Source: Branchiostoma floridae
Lineage: Eukaryota > Chordata > Leptocardii > Amphioxiformes > Branchiostomatidae
DNA: 62,000 nt
Assembly (NCBI RefSeq): GCF_000003815.2
Contig: NC_049994.1
Span: 16,623,280-16,685,279 of the forward strand
Direction of reading: 5' to 3'
In this document: one piece after another, positions 43,956 through 56,209 of the stretch
How the letters are laid out: each line of letters starts with the position of its first letter
How positions within the stretch are numbered: the stretch's first letter is position 1
Made by a program: the position numbers and the translations under genes
Notes under the pieces: model-generated
Told to the model about the DNA's origin: nothing
The model's database searches: none
What the model saw: only the letters and a program-made list of their open reading frames with translations

Positions 43956-44044
43956 GTGGTCACATTAAGGGGCTATTAATCTGTGCCACTGAGTTATGTG
44001 TGATGTCTTCCGAAGGAATGTGCTTGGACATCCTCACATGAACG

Positions 44045-44620
44045 ACCTCAATCCAGACCCCTGCATCTGTTCTTCATAGGCAATCTGTTCTTCATAGCAT
44101 TCGTTATCTGTACAGTAGAAAGCACAAGTGCTCACAAGTCCATTTTCAGAAGCTAGGTCTGCTGCTGCTAAAATTGAAAGTTTCATTGGGCCATACCAAT
44201 ATTATTAATTGGTTCTCGGAATCGCCCTCTCTTATTTTTCCGAAAATGAAAAAAAATCACCAAACGTCCCATTCAGCAAATTTTCAACGCATATTAGATT
44301 ACTATTAAGAAAAAATTTACCAATACCTCTCCATCTGTTCTTCATAGCACTATATATATCTGTACGGCGGAAAGCTAGGTCACCCTTGTGCTAGTAAAAT
44401 TTAAAGTTTTATTAGGCCATACCAATTTCATTAATTAGTTCTCGGAATCGCCCTCTCCTATTTTTTTCGAAAATGAAAAAAAGAAATTGAGCACACCTCC
44501 CATTCAGCAAATATGAAGAAAATATTAGTGGTCATCATCGAGACTCCTGCATCTCTTCTTGATAGTATTATCTGTACTACAGAAAGCCAAGTACTGCTGC
44601 AGCAGCAACTGCACTTTTAA
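44045..44620. repeat. Tandem repeat of about 220-270 bp with family C termini
   Basis: catctgttcttcatag recurs at about 44,065, 44,333 and (as catctcttcttgatag) 44,550. The first two are each followed by an aggtc or aggtca run and then ggccataccaat(a/t)t and ctcggaatcgccctctc. Confidence 0.85.
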
Positions 44621-44859
44621 GTGGAAACGTCAGAGGGTCACTGTTGTGATCACTTCAAAGCCATAGGTATCACTAGGTCACCCAACCAAAGAGCTCTACT
44701 ATACTCAGTACTCTGCCATGATTGTCTGTTCTGTTTTTGCCCAAATTCAACCGACTCTATAGGCCAAACTGATTCATTTTCCTGGCTTGGACTTTAACTA
44801 AATCTAAGAAAATTGCCACAAAAAAAAGAGGTTTTGGAGGAAAACGTGCATCTACAGCC

Positions 44860-45270
44860 TATCATACAAATTTTGTTTTCATGTCCATCTACTGGTTCAT
44901 CAGTATCTTTTTCTAATCATAGAGACAAAAAATACATTTTTAGTGGCATTACCAGCTTAAGTCTAGCCTTCCAATATGAAAAGGGAGGGACTGACAATTC
45001 TCGGATGGTTCTCATGCAATTAATATCACATATCATACCTTTTCTATCTACAATGCCACACAGTAACAGATACATACCAGGTTTGAAGAGCTCTTGCTCT
45101 GTCTCCTACCAAATCGACTTTTTTTATTGTATGTGGAGGCAAAAAAATCAATTGCTATTTGCCATAACATCTAAGTCTAATCTTCAGAAATGAAACTTCT
45201 AGGACCGCTCACATGCAATTAATTTCATAACTTTTTACAGAATTTTCTTTCTAAAATGCCAAATAGTAAC
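44860..45270 (-). repeat. Copy of the candidate 45.3-kb exon border
   Basis: At about 45,078-45,120 the minus strand reads gtcgatttggtaggagacag, then cttcaaacctg and GTATGT, repeating the candidate exon end at 45,281 with its intron (tgtatctgttact). Confidence 0.8.
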
Positions 45271-45280
45271 AGATACATAC

Positions 45281-45515
45281 CAGGTTTGAAGAGTTTTGCT
45301 CTGTCTCCTACCAAGTCGACTTTGAGTGACAAATTCAGTGCTCTGCGACTGACACCTACTGTGATAGGAGTCCGTCTTACCCCTCTAGTCAAAACAGGAC
45401 TGCCCTTCTCTCCCCAGCTACCAAGGCCATCGTCCCAATTACTGTACCCTGCTGTTGGACACAGACAGTCCCCTGATAAGGCCACTCTAAATAGAATTGT
45501 TGGTTCTATCAGAAA
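45281..45515 (-). CDS. Candidate exon, minus strand, unknown protein
   Basis: Acceptor ttgcccttccag before 45,515; donor GTATGT from 45,280. One frame is open over all 235 bases, phase 0 to 1, with SGDCLCPTAGYSNWDDG, LGSWGEKGSPVLTRGV, and ending KLFKPG. I do not recognise a domain. Its donor border is duplicated downstream, a habit of real exons in this window. It could be an upstream alternative exon of Sema5 or belong to another gene. Confidence 0.35.
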
Positions 45516-45539
45516 CTGGAAGGGCAACACTAAAACAGA

Positions 45540-46170
45540 GTCTGGGGAGGAGTACTTATGGGAATATTGTCATAAGAAAGTTTTCCTCCATATCTCTGTT
45601 TTTGTGTTGACCTCTTTACTTTTACATTAAAATTAATGGTTACCCTGTAACGGTGTAGCAATGGGATTCAAGCGCTGCCAAACTGACCATGCCGACCGTG
45701 TAGAGGTTAGCCGCATTGGGTTTATGAGCTGGCAGCCTGTTTCTACTCGCTTCTTACACCAACTTCCTCTGAAAGTCCACTCCAGTTGAATTGGTTGGTT
45801 TTAAAAAGAATTTTCAACAAATAATGCTGAAGTGCAGAATCTGATGACACTTCGTACACACAGTTTTGTGGAATGGACATTTAAATTTTCATCCCAGTCT
45901 TCAGTTTTTCACCTCCATTTTCATTTTGTCCTCTCGATTTTTTCTTAAGAAAATTCAGAGAAGCAAAGAACTGAATTGGTTTAGGCCTAAGATTTCTCCA
46001 TGTCTTGGCCCATCTCCTTGAGTTAGACCCTTCCTTCAATATTTGTGGTCACCAGACACCTGTGCTGCACAGGAAAAGGCAACAAAAACTGTCCCTCCCC
46101 CTTATTTACATTCTTCTCCTCCCTGTTTGCCTGATGTCTCTCTCAAGTCCGACAGTTCATGCCTGCTAAG
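45540..46170. other. No gene seen
   Basis: Contains the inverted relative of the 39.6-kb block at 45,645-45,735 and a decayed family C terminus at about 45,976. Otherwise unassigned. Confidence 0.4.
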
Positions 46171-46175
46171 TATAA

Positions 46176-46584
46176 GGCCCAATCTATACACAGTTTTTAC
46201 CGATATCTGTGGTTGTTTCGGGAGGGATTTGGGACGTTGGCCGCGGGACACCCGTGGCGCTTGCAGTCATAAACAGCTATATAGCCTAATGAGCCCGCGT
46301 TGTATGCTAATGAGCCCTCCCGAAGTCGGGGCACATCTACACGCCCGTGGAAGCTATCGAGGACCCCTGCTAAGCTATCGGGGACCCCTGCTAAGCTATC
46401 GGGGACCCCTGCTAAGCTATCGGGGACCCCTGCTAAGCTATCGTACGAATGGTCCGGACCTTTCGGGATAAATTATTCCGATATCTTTAAGGCGATATTG
46501 CAGTTCCATCTAGACGCTGAAAAAAAGCTGTCGGCGAGAGGTTGTTGGCTCGCCGATCGGGAAAAACCGTGTCTAGATCGTGCC
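46176..46584 (+). mobile_element. MITE family A, copy 3, with internal expansion
   Basis: The ends ggcccaatctatacacagtt and (complement) ggcacgatctagacacggtt match copy 1. A 22-bp unit, gacccctgctaagctatcgg gg, is repeated four times at about 46,352-46,441, where the other copies have one. Flanks are TAA on the left and TGA on the right, so no clean target duplication is visible. Confidence 0.88.
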
Positions 46585-46589
46585 TGAGT

Positions 46590-47925
46590 CTTTCCATTCT
46601 GACTCCCAGTATAATGCTTGACAAGAGGCGGAATTTTTGTTTGCAGCTGATAGTGCAATGCAGCTTTGCTACAACACACTTTTAAAGCCAAATATACCAG
46701 GTAATACATACTTGTCTTGGTGGGTTTGGTAAGTTTGGTTTCAAGCAAAAGATGTATCAGCCTTCAAAAGAAGTATCCTTTCAAAATTTAAAGAAAGGCA
46801 AATTAGAATTACAGAACAGGTTTTAAAGAAAATCATTAGGTAGAGGCACTACGCAATTAGAAAAGGTTACTATCTTCTGCCCAACATCTTCTTGGAGATA
46901 CATGTACATGCTAATGGCTATCAGAACACAACATAGCCAATCAAGAACATGAGATATAAAACAGGAAACTTCTGCTGCAGTACCTAGGAAAGCTGCAAGG
47001 TGGCCCAGAATTTAATTATCATTTCACTTGGCAAACACCTACCAACATACAAAATATTATAAGATCCATCCATGACTTACTGAGTTATGCTGTTTACAAT
47101 CACACACATGCACCGAAAACATAACCTTCTTGGTGAAGGTCAATGTCAGAAGGCAGAAAACATCATGCTTACAGAGGCACAAAAAGGCATCAGATATTAA
47201 ATTCCACAGCATCGAAATGTACCACAAACTAAGAAGACCAATCAAGTTAGTCTGGTCGATGCCAGATGAATTCAACAAAGTCTGGGAATTCCTAGGCTGG
47301 AATGTAAATATTTAAGGCTGGTTTTCCACTCTTGTAAGTTGTAGTCTATCCATTACACCTGTGTTTTACACCTGCCTGTTACCTGTCGCATATTTTACAC
47401 TTGTCCATAGTCTGTCTGTTACGCAGTGCTCGAAACACCCACTTGCACACTTGCAAATGCAACCACATAGGTTCTTTATCAATTCTGGTTTGTGAGTGAA
47501 GAAAAGATGAGGCTATGGATACAAGTCAGAGGTAAACAGTGCTCAAAATACTTTTATCAGCCAATTTGCCCAGGCGGCAACCTGAGTTAAAAACTAGATT
47601 GCACCATCAACATTTCAAAGGTTGCCCCACTTCACAGTTATTACTTTCTTTAAATCAGCTACATTTACCATAATCTTTTTTTCAAGTTCTACATGTATAA
47701 CTACTTACTTTTTTATCTTATTAAATACTGAGAAAGAAATTCAAAAGCTTATGCAAGTAGGTGGGAAAAAGCCGTGTTCCAACTGCAAAATTCGAGGTAT
47801 AGCAATCTCTACTCCCTAGAATAAAAGACGGTTGGAGAGGCCGCTGCCTGTGACTGTTTTTGTTGTTGCTGGCCTTGGCCCAACCCTGACTCCTGGTGGC
47901 TGGCCTGTCCTCCATGGCTGAGCCC
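46590..47925. other. No gene seen
   Basis: AT-rich, short open frames only. The stretch around 47,500-47,600 (tttgcccaggcggcaacc) resembles the gcaaacctgcactggtg stretch near 41,890, possibly one dispersed family. Confidence 0.35.
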
Positions 47926-48235
47926 CTGGGCCTTGCAATAACATTTGTGCTGGAAACTCAACACGGCTGATATAAACACTGCAGATCCATCTTTCTGCAC
48001 ATCTACGGTCGGCCGCATCAGCTTCATCTGTTGGTTCTCAGAAATTTTGTGGCAAAAATGCACCAAAACTCTGATAGTTTGCAATAACATTTGTGCTGGA
48101 AACTCAACACGGCTGGCATAAACACTGCAGAGCCATCTTTCTGCACATCTACGGTCAGCCACAGTAGTTTCATCTGTTGGTTCTCAGAAATTTTGCAACA
48201 AAAATGTGCCAAAACTGCAAATTGCATGAACTATA
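47815..48235 (-). repeat. 147-bp tandem duplication next to a GC-richer open stretch
   Basis: Two copies (about 47,935-48,065 and 48,085-48,225) read on the minus strand as open frames sharing TVDVQKDGSAVF and AVLSFQHKCYCK. The lower copy continues open into AQGLSHGGQASHQESG and a Gln-rich run to a stop at 47,809. Just inside, gctcagccATGG is a strong start context in another frame. This could be an exon with a duplicated border, but I recognise no protein. Confidence 0.45.
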
Positions 48236-48406
48236 TCTTGCTTTTTCTTTTAGACATAGACTTAGATCCTCATAGCAGTACTCTGGCCAGCAAGCCTTCT
48301 CCATTGGGTAAGACTAATAAGAGTTTCCACTTTCTTCCACCCACTTGGTCGAGGTCCCTTTGTATCACAGTATCCAAGTTAGTTGTGATCTTTCCCTATC
48401 TTGTGA

Positions 48407-48441
48407 CTCAGTGACTGATGAAAGATAGTTGATATCTGAAC
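48407..48441 (+). ncRNA. Decayed hammerhead-like core
   Basis: gtgaCTGATGAaagata, loop gttga, tatct, GAACC. The order is the same as at 43.5 kb, but the second core is GAAC not GAAAC, so it is not expected to cleave. Confidence 0.3.
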
Positions 48442-48459
48442 CCTTTGACTGTTTATAAA

Positions 48460-50040
48460 AGGGGTAACTTTTTTATTTTGTGTATGCCCTACTTGTACGA
48501 ATAAGGTGCAGAAAAAAGCAGTACTTCTACACAACCTCATTTACATCTTTTAACAAGAATCCATTTCCTGTACATTTTTCCCTGTTTGTGGAGATAAGAC
48601 TCAATTAGAGACCGAGAAATCAGGATTTAACATCTGGAATGTAGTGGAAAATCAATCAACTCAACTAAGACAGGTAGTCGCTATAGACAGGATTTCTAAT
48701 AGAGAACTTTGTCTAAATACATTCAAAGTGACCTTAAAGAAAACGGTCACATTTGATTTAGACAGGCAGTCACTGTAGATGACAATGAGAAAAATTATCT
48801 AACTTAATTCTAAGGTCCCACAGGAAAAAATGGCCATAATTCAGAGGTGGCCACTAATAAAGGTTTAAGTTAAATATACAGGTTTGGCTGTGTCTAAATG
48901 TTGTGGCAAATATAGACAATTTACAGGTTGGTATAAATAGTTACTGAATTCATCCTCTGACCATTTTCAATCCACATTGAGGAATTTGCTAGATATAAAC
49001 AGGCTTGAAATGATGGGACAAGGTGAGAAATACATACCATACTGTAGAACTGCCATATTGAACCAGCTGGACCTAATGTGGGAGCCCTCTTCGGAGGCAT
49101 GTCCGGAGAAATGCACAGAATGTTTGTAGATAGTTAAGTGAAACGTTTCGATTTTAGGGACGCGATGTGGGTCAGGTCAGGTGACGGAGTTGGATTCTTG
49201 GAGGACTGAGTTATAACTGAGATAGGTCAAAGGTCACTAACGATGTTCTGGTGCCTTGCCAGAGTTAAATCTGTTAGTGATAGCTCTGATACTGTTTTTT
49301 TTAAATATGCAAGGTATTGAATAGGAGGCTTACAGCAGATTATTCTTGTTTTATATTTATGTTTTCAGAAGAGGGCTGACATAAGCATTAATGATTAAGC
49401 TCTCTGCCCAATTCTCTAGAGATAAATAAACGAATAAGCAAATACAAGTGAACGAAAAAAGTATTGCAAAAATTTTGATCCCGATTATGTTTAATCCGCT
49501 TGTTCTTTTTTTAGTGTGAATGAGATCTGTGAGTCATCCTAAACTCTCTGATGATCACTCTACTTCATGATTTTATCCATGGATATTTTTCTGAGACAGC
49601 TACGGAAAAATAGTGCAGGCATTTCACATTTACCAACTATTTCAACTCCTTTAAGATGATCTGGCCTTGAACTGAATACATGTAGATTGCTGTTATCTTG
49701 GAGGACTTAAAATAAAGCCTCCTGGAATGACAGAAAGTGCTGTCAAGATTCTAGGTGTGAGAAACTGTAAGAAGAAGTGGCGTGGTGCCAAGGCAGTCTG
49801 GTGATATCTTATTGTGACTTGGGAGGGAAGGTGGCCTCTAATACCAGAGATGTGAAGAAAGATGGACAAGGCCTTTCTAAGTTATTTTCTTGGTTCTTAG
49901 ACAGAGGTCTGGAGGGACTTTAACTTCATTCCCTGAAACTGTAGCTAGATTCTATGTCCATGTCCTGTATATCTAGTTAACTGCTAGACTGTCATTTTGA
50001 ATGTTCAAATCAATAAAAACCAAATCATCATCATCATTTT
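48460..50040. other. No gene seen
   Basis: Unassigned AT-rich sequence with one decayed family C terminus (tcttggttcttagac) near 49,890. Confidence 0.4.
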
Positions 50041-50044
50041 TGTG

Positions 50045-50200
50045 GATACTGTAAATGCATTTAAGTTCGCGGTAGCGGGAAAAGGGACTTTTCGAGGTGG
50101 TTTTAAGTTCACGGTAGCACCATGCACTGTAGTCTCTTACTGCCATGGAAAAATGTTTGCGGTGGTTTTAAATTCGCGGTAAAGTGACCACGGATTGAAA
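50045..50200. repeat. Dispersed 'ttaagttcgcggt' repeat, copy 3
   Basis: tactgtaaatgcatttaagt, then gcggtagcgggaaaa and ggtggttttaagttc. The best preserved of the three copies. Confidence 0.8.
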
Positions 50201-50624
50201 GATTGAAATATAAATCTAAAAACTACTTTGCTTTGCCTAAAGCAAAACCAAAGACTTAGTTTCATGTAAAGCATCATTTGATATTACTTAGAAGGATATC
50301 AAATAATTGGGAGAAAGAAACTAACCTGCTGGCCTTCCACTTGAAAACAGTTTTCCTTTATCAAAAATACAAAATTTTTCAACTACAACCAAGAAATCAA
50401 ACTAAAGCTGCACATATTCAACTTCCTTGCATTCTCTTGAGACCAAGAAGTTCATCTACTTTCTCACCAAGGTCTAAGTCACCACTAGGAAACAATAATC
50501 CAAGAAACCTTACAGGAAAGACACTCATTTCAACTACCTAATTGTACCTACTCCCCACTGTGAAGGGTATTCACACAATACACTTGAGGACATGAGTGGG
50601 CTTAAGTAGGTGTGAAAGGCCTGC

Positions 50625-51320
50625 CCTTTTCATGGCTCATTAACTGGTGATATCTTATGTAAACATGGGGCACCCCTCCGGCCATGCCATCTCTCAGTAC
50701 AGATCTGTCATGGTTACCAACATCATGGCTGTCTCCCCAAGCAGCGGCTAGGCTCCGGCTATGTTTTTTAGTCGTTTTTATCGGGCTCTCTATTTTTCTG
50801 CCTAGGCCAGCGGACGTCAAGAAACATTACAAAATAGAAACCCTCTGGCCATGCCATCTCTAAGTGGAGACCTGTCATGGTTACCAACAGGGTAGTATGT
50901 GTGACACAAACTCTGCTGTCCAGGGCTGTAACTCCAGAAAAATCCTGAGCTGCTTATATCTTTTGTAAAGAGCCTAGGGGCACCCCTCTGGCCATGCCAT
51001 CTCTGGGTGGAGATCTGTCATGGTTACCAACATCTCCAGTTTTATATTTTGTTCTAGCCTGGATACCAGACCGCATCCCGATCTCAAAAATATCTATGAT
51101 AATCGTGTTCGGGCTGGGGTCTGGTACCAGGCTAATTTTGTTCCATCCCACGCATAGTTTGGTAGCCCATAGACTCCAACCTTGTTGTGCTTTTAGTCCC
51201 TCCCTTGCTTAAGGTATGCCATGGTACTTTCAGGGAATGACTGGTGATATCCTATGCACTCCTCTGGCCATGCCATCTTGGTGCAGACCTGTCATGGTTA
51301 CCAACTTCATGGCTGTCTCC
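50625..51320. repeat. Four diverged tandem units
   Basis: ctggccatgccatct(c), then ga(t/c)ctgtcatggttaccaac recurs at about 50,670, 50,845, 50,985 and 51,260. On the minus strand each shows GTAACC at the same place, which may be a copied splice donor. The foldback element at 51,055-51,134 sits between units. Confidence 0.8.
51055..51134. repeat. Foldback MITE of about 80 bp
   Basis: tagcctggataccagacc and ggtctggtaccaggcta are inverted repeats around an unpaired centre. Non-coding. Confidence 0.85.
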
Positions 51321-51329
51321 AGCTTTCAA

Positions 51330-52570
51330 TTTTTCAACTTATTGTTTGGGAGCTCACCAAAAACATTTTCTTTAATTTCATATGAAGTTCAGATTTTTTT
51401 TTATTGACAGGGTGAAATTTGTGTCCATCTAAAGAAGCAAATTTCTGTCCCAGGATGGGGGGGACTTGTCTTGTCCTGGAAACAGCCCTGCTGCTAATCC
51501 TACATATTAAATGCTGTCTCAAGCTTTAGTTTTTTCTGTTCTACACATTGCTTGGAAGCCCATGTTGTTGGTTTATGTTTCAAAGAACTTTTACTTGCAG
51601 CATAGTCACATGACTGAAAAATGTAAACTTTTCTTACACATCTGTTGCTAACGTGTGCATGCACAAGTTATCCTCCAATGACACAAACGATGCTCTTAAG
51701 TGCCTAAATTCAATTCCTCTACAATCTGAGTCTATCACAATGCAAGAAGTCACTTCAGTCAACGAAAACAAAGCATACTAACCTGTAATCCTCTGTCTCT
51801 ATGAATCAAGAATATCAGCAATGCTGCGCACCAACTGTAGCATCCACAGTTCCACAAATCACACACAAATCCTTAGGAACTTCCTGTAACCTGCTGTCAG
51901 GGCAGCGTCCACCAACCCTGATACCAATCTGAGGGTCCACATGGGGGGTTCCAAGCATGCTGAATGCTAAATCAAGAAGGCCGACGACAATGTACTTAGG
52001 ATTTAGGAATGTTATGTTAGATTCAGGAAGACTTGCTATGCTAAATACATTAGATTCAAGTGAAAAAATTATGTTTAAAAAGGGAGCTTTTCTTCAAAAT
52101 ACAAATCGAAATAGCCAATGGAAAAATGCCATGCAGAGTTCCACTAACAGTTCCAGTCCCAGTCCAGACTGAAAAGATAAATTCAAGTGCAACCTCCTTT
52201 AAAAATATGTTTAAAAAAGGTCTTCATTGTGAAATATGGCTTACAGAAAAACACTCAAGACCCCAGATTTTTACTCAGATTTTACTCCAGTGGATCCAAT
52301 CCCTGAGCTTTAGGTAGCAGGCTGGGAACAGGCCAGCCTTGGCTGGGCGCCAGTGAAGGACCCAGCACCCCAGGGGTCCCCAGGGCCAGGGAGCTGATGT
52401 CTTTAATTTGCTGGGGTAACCCTGTCAGAAGTGCGGAATGATGGCATGTAGGCTGCTTCACAGATGGTACTGATAGGAAAGGGCAACCTTGAAACCGTCT
52501 CTACTTCTGTCTGTCTGGGGATACTAAACCTTCAGCAGGCCAAAAAAGTTAAATCCATTCAGTTGGTTCT
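51330..52570. other. No gene seen
   Basis: Mixed sequence; 52,320-52,400 is GC-rich (caccccaggggtccccaggg) but has no supported frame or splice sites. Confidence 0.4.
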
Positions 52571-52574
52571 TCTG

Positions 52575-52765
52575 TGAGGGTCTGCATGTTCTTTTATGTA
52601 AGGCGTAGGCAGCCTATCTTTATTTCGTAGGGAAAATCATCTCATCTACGTAATTCGTAGCGAGGCGACCAAATTAAGCGTAATAGCTTTCTTTGATTTA
52701 GTGTAGTATGTAGGGGGTTCTTCTGAATTCAGCGTAAATCATTGTTGGGACCCCCAAGCAGACCC
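52575..52765. repeat. MITE family D, copy 2
   Basis: The ends gagggtctgcatg and caagcagaccctcttc are inverted. Inside are taaggcgtaggcagcctatc and gtgtagtatgtagggggttc. Confidence 0.8.
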
Positions 52766-53224
52766 TCTTCTGTTAAGGTGACATCAATTAATTTCTTGGT
52801 TACCACTGGACTCAAAAAGAGGAAGCCAAACTGACATATCAACATGAAAACAGCTGATGAAATTGCCCTGTGTGTCTAAAAATCTTAACATAATTCAAGA
52901 ACCTTTGGATGAATTACAATATTTTTTTGAGTTTGCAGTGAAGGGCCACCACGACTGAGACCGCAAACATAAAACCACTCCAAAGATTTCTGCATTTACA
53001 AATCTGTTGATATTTCAGTCGATTGGTCTTTCTTCCCACGAAAAAGAAAAAACTCCAAACTGCAGGTGGAGACAACCTTTCCTTTGTCTGTCTTCACCGC
53101 CCACTGTTAGCCCTGCACCTGAAGTAACTTGGCATACTTTATCTGTGTTGACTGACACAGTGAAACAGACACTATGCTGCTCACTACTGAGTCAGTCCTG
53201 ACATTTGTGATGGTCTGAAAAATT

Positions 53225-53395
53225 GCCTTTCACATAAGGCATAGACAACCTTTCCGTAAGCTGTAGTGAAAGCCGTATTATTCACAGAATTCACAGCAAA
53301 GCGAACAAATTTCGTCAAATTGCCTTCCTTTATCTTAATGTACTTCGTTGGGTTTTCTTCTAAATTCAGCATTAAGCGTTGTCTGGACCCCTCAT
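53225..53395. repeat. MITE family D, copy 3
   Basis: Diverged copy with cataaggcatagacaacc, then cattaagcgttgtctggacc. Confidence 0.65.
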
Positions 53396-53990
53396 ATAGT
53401 CTTCACTTGTGACGGCTACTTACATTGATATCTATATATTGAGATGTCACTCAATTGTCATAACTACACCAAATTCAGAATGCTCTACCTGAGTTAACTC
53501 TTTCTTATCTTACATTGATTGACAAAACTATCTCTCTTTCTCAAGAAAACTGATAAGAAACTTGATGTGTACTTGCTGCATCCAGGGACAGAAATTCTGC
53601 CCTCAAGAACTGACAAAAATTTAGTACAGGTTTGTCTAAAGCAAAGAACTTAAACCAAAATGCCTGGATTTTCTTAGTTTACTGCATTAGAAAAACTGGT
53701 CATCATTATAACCGTAACACCCACCCTCCAAGGCATACCTTACTGGTTACTTCATCCTTACACCTGCCTAGGAAAAACCCACAGGGTCAGAGTTCATGAC
53801 CTCTCTCCATTTTGGTCACCTCTCGGAGGCCCCTTAACTGCCCAAGGTCAGCAAAGGTCAAGCACAGGCAAACTGTTAGGGACCCTTAAGAAAACTGTTT
53901 GGACCTTCAAGTTGGTGTGAAGGGAGTTGTAGACCAGTATGTAGGGCAAGTTTAGGAAAAGCCTAAATCTTTATGTGATGGAACAAAAAT

Positions 53991-54202
53991 AATAGTTAAC
54001 CTTTATTCGAATGGTAGCCTATATCCGTTGTACCACAAAACAGGATATTTAGGGATATCACGTAGATGGACGGTGGTTTCAAATTGCATTTTTCCCAATA
54101 TAATGCAGTTTGAGACCACCTTCCGTCGACTTGATATCCCGAAATACCCTGGTGTTAAATACAATGGATAAATGTTACCCTGCGAATAAATTAGTGTTAC
54201 AC
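53991..54202. repeat. Foldback MITE, family B, copy 3
   Basis: The left end taacctttattcgaatgg and right end taccctgcgaataaattag are inverted. The centre gatggacggtggtttcaaat pairs with gtttgagaccaccttccgtc. Confidence 0.85.
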
Positions 54203-54209
54203 CAGTTAT

Positions 54210-55070
54210 TCATATGCAATTCTGATTCTTCACAAAATAAAGAAGCTTCTTTTTTTTCAGAATTATATCCTCCTGAAGAGTAAGGCACTAACTAGAACCA
54301 GGATAAAAAGTTGATTGGAGAAAACATATTGAATGAAAAACTGTATAAGACATTAAACTTACTAATGGTGAATGCTCTTTCTCGATGAGAATACAAATGG
54401 TAAGGATGACCTTGTGCACTTGTACATCCAACTTTAGCTGCTGGATTTCATTTTCCAGACAAGTAAAATGGTTGAAATGCTATATAATTATTTATAGACA
54501 CTGTAAGATATCTACAATAAAATCCTATGTGAAATACCTCCACAATGTCATAGCACCTAATGACTGTAAATTGTAAGAAGAAAAAAAGGATTCTTAATCA
54601 TTGCAAATCTTAAGACTACATGTATTATACACAACCACAGGTGCTGCACCTGAGATATCTGCTGAGTCCTCAACATCAAGTCTGGAGTTTCACTTTCTAA
54701 ACCCGGAGATTACAGACCTGTGGCCAGGCTTACTTAGGCCATACCAATTCAATTTCTCGGTTTCGGACATTTCAGAGTCAAAATTCATCAATAGTTCAAG
54801 ATTCTAACACAGGACAAGGAGGAAAACTTGATTCTGGCTACAAAACTTGCACAACATAATGAAAGTGTTATCATTCACAGGCGTTAAAAATTTCCTTCCC
54901 CACAATTTGGAGACATGTCGAGATGAAAACAGATTTTCTTGGTTTTTGAACATTTCTCCACAAAACTTCAACAAGAGGTACATATACGATAAAAATCACT
55001 TTATCTATCTAAAAAATACCGAAATCTTTAACTGAAGAATCTACGTCCATTTTTGGTAAGCCAAACTAGA
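54210..55070. other. No gene seen
   Basis: AT-rich; a family C terminus (taggccataccaattcaat) at 54,738. Confidence 0.4.
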
Positions 55071-55077
55071 CTATAGC

Positions 55078-55320
55078 TTGCGTAGGCTAGTGGTTAGCGA
55101 CTCAGCAGTGGACCAGGAGGTTTGGAGTTCAAATCCCGGGTGTGTTGCTCACCCGACATTCAAGCTACTGGAAAGGGTTAAAGTCCTTCCATAGGACGTT
55201 ACGCTAAGGTCTACTGTTTGTAATACTTGTCAAATAGAGCTTGTGGAATCACCCCTGTACAATAAACCTGCGCAGATACTGCATATACTGTCTAACTCTC
55301 TCTGTTACGACCAGTAGAAG
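55078..55320 (+). repeat. tRNA-derived SINE, copy 1
   Basis: Head: ggctagtggttagcgactc (A-box) and gagttcaaatcccggg (B-box). Body: gctcacccgacattcaagct, ctactggaaaggg, then aataaacctgcgcagatact and tctctgttacgaccag. Confidence 0.8.
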
Positions 55321-55989
55321 ATTAGCTCTAGGAAAGTGTCGGAAAGTTTAACTGGTTCGAGATTATTATTTCTTTCATTGGACAGGTAAAAAATCTAGGG
55401 CAGTCACGAGATGTCTTACAAATGTGATGTGAAAACAGAATATATAGGTCACTGGCACTCCACACTTCAAACAAATCACCCACACTCAAATAGACCTTTC
55501 CAGCAGGCTGATAACCCCCTTTCATAGCCTCTACCATACCTTACATTCCCCCTTCCTTGCTGCAGCCTGGCTGGGATCAAAGTTCTGCTCGGTCAATTAG
55601 CCGCTCTGTCCTTCTCATTAACTCTGGACTTAAGACAGCCCAAACCTTAAGCTCCCAGACTCAGCAACAGAACCTTTCAAATAACTTGATCTTCACCGAG
55701 CTTGTCAATCATGTGTTGAACCCTGCAAGTGTATCACCTAGGCCTACTGTACGTCACATTACCAAACCAGGGCCCGGCCAGGCAAGTTTTGGCCCTAGAG
55801 CGGAGGAGATGGGCTGTATAGGCCCTGAAAATAGCCTGTGTGATATAAAAGACACCAAAATACACAAGACGTAAAAAAAATAGTTGTAGGCATTATTTGT
55901 GTACAATTTTACTATACATTTCTATTATTCGTTTCAACAGCCCAGCTGGGCCCCAGTTTGGAAATGTGATGTTTAATAGCCTTAAAGCA

Positions 55990-56200
55990 TGTGTAGACCA
56001 GTGGTTAGCGGACCTGCCTCTGGAACTAGACTGTGTCGCTCACCCGACATTCATGCTACTAGAAAGGGTCACAATCCTTAGGACAGGATGTTCATTGTGC
56101 TTTTTGAGAAAAGCTGGGGGAATTTCCCCGGCACAGCGAACCTGAAAATACTGTGAATACAGTGTTTGTCTTTTCTGAGACGACCACAGGAAGAGTTAGA
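55990..56200 (+). repeat. tRNA-derived SINE, copy 2
   Basis: Same family as at 55.1 kb: accagtggttagcggac, gctcacccgacattcatgct and cgaacctgaaaatactgtga. The B-box segment is deleted. Confidence 0.75.
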
Positions 56201-56209
56201 TCTTCAGTG

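Noticed and set aside
46043-46471. 142-codon plus-strand frame
   Set aside because: It runs through a MITE and its 22-bp expansion.
55557-55874. 105-codon plus-strand frame after ctgcag
   Set aside because: No domain, no donor in phase and SINE sequence on both sides.
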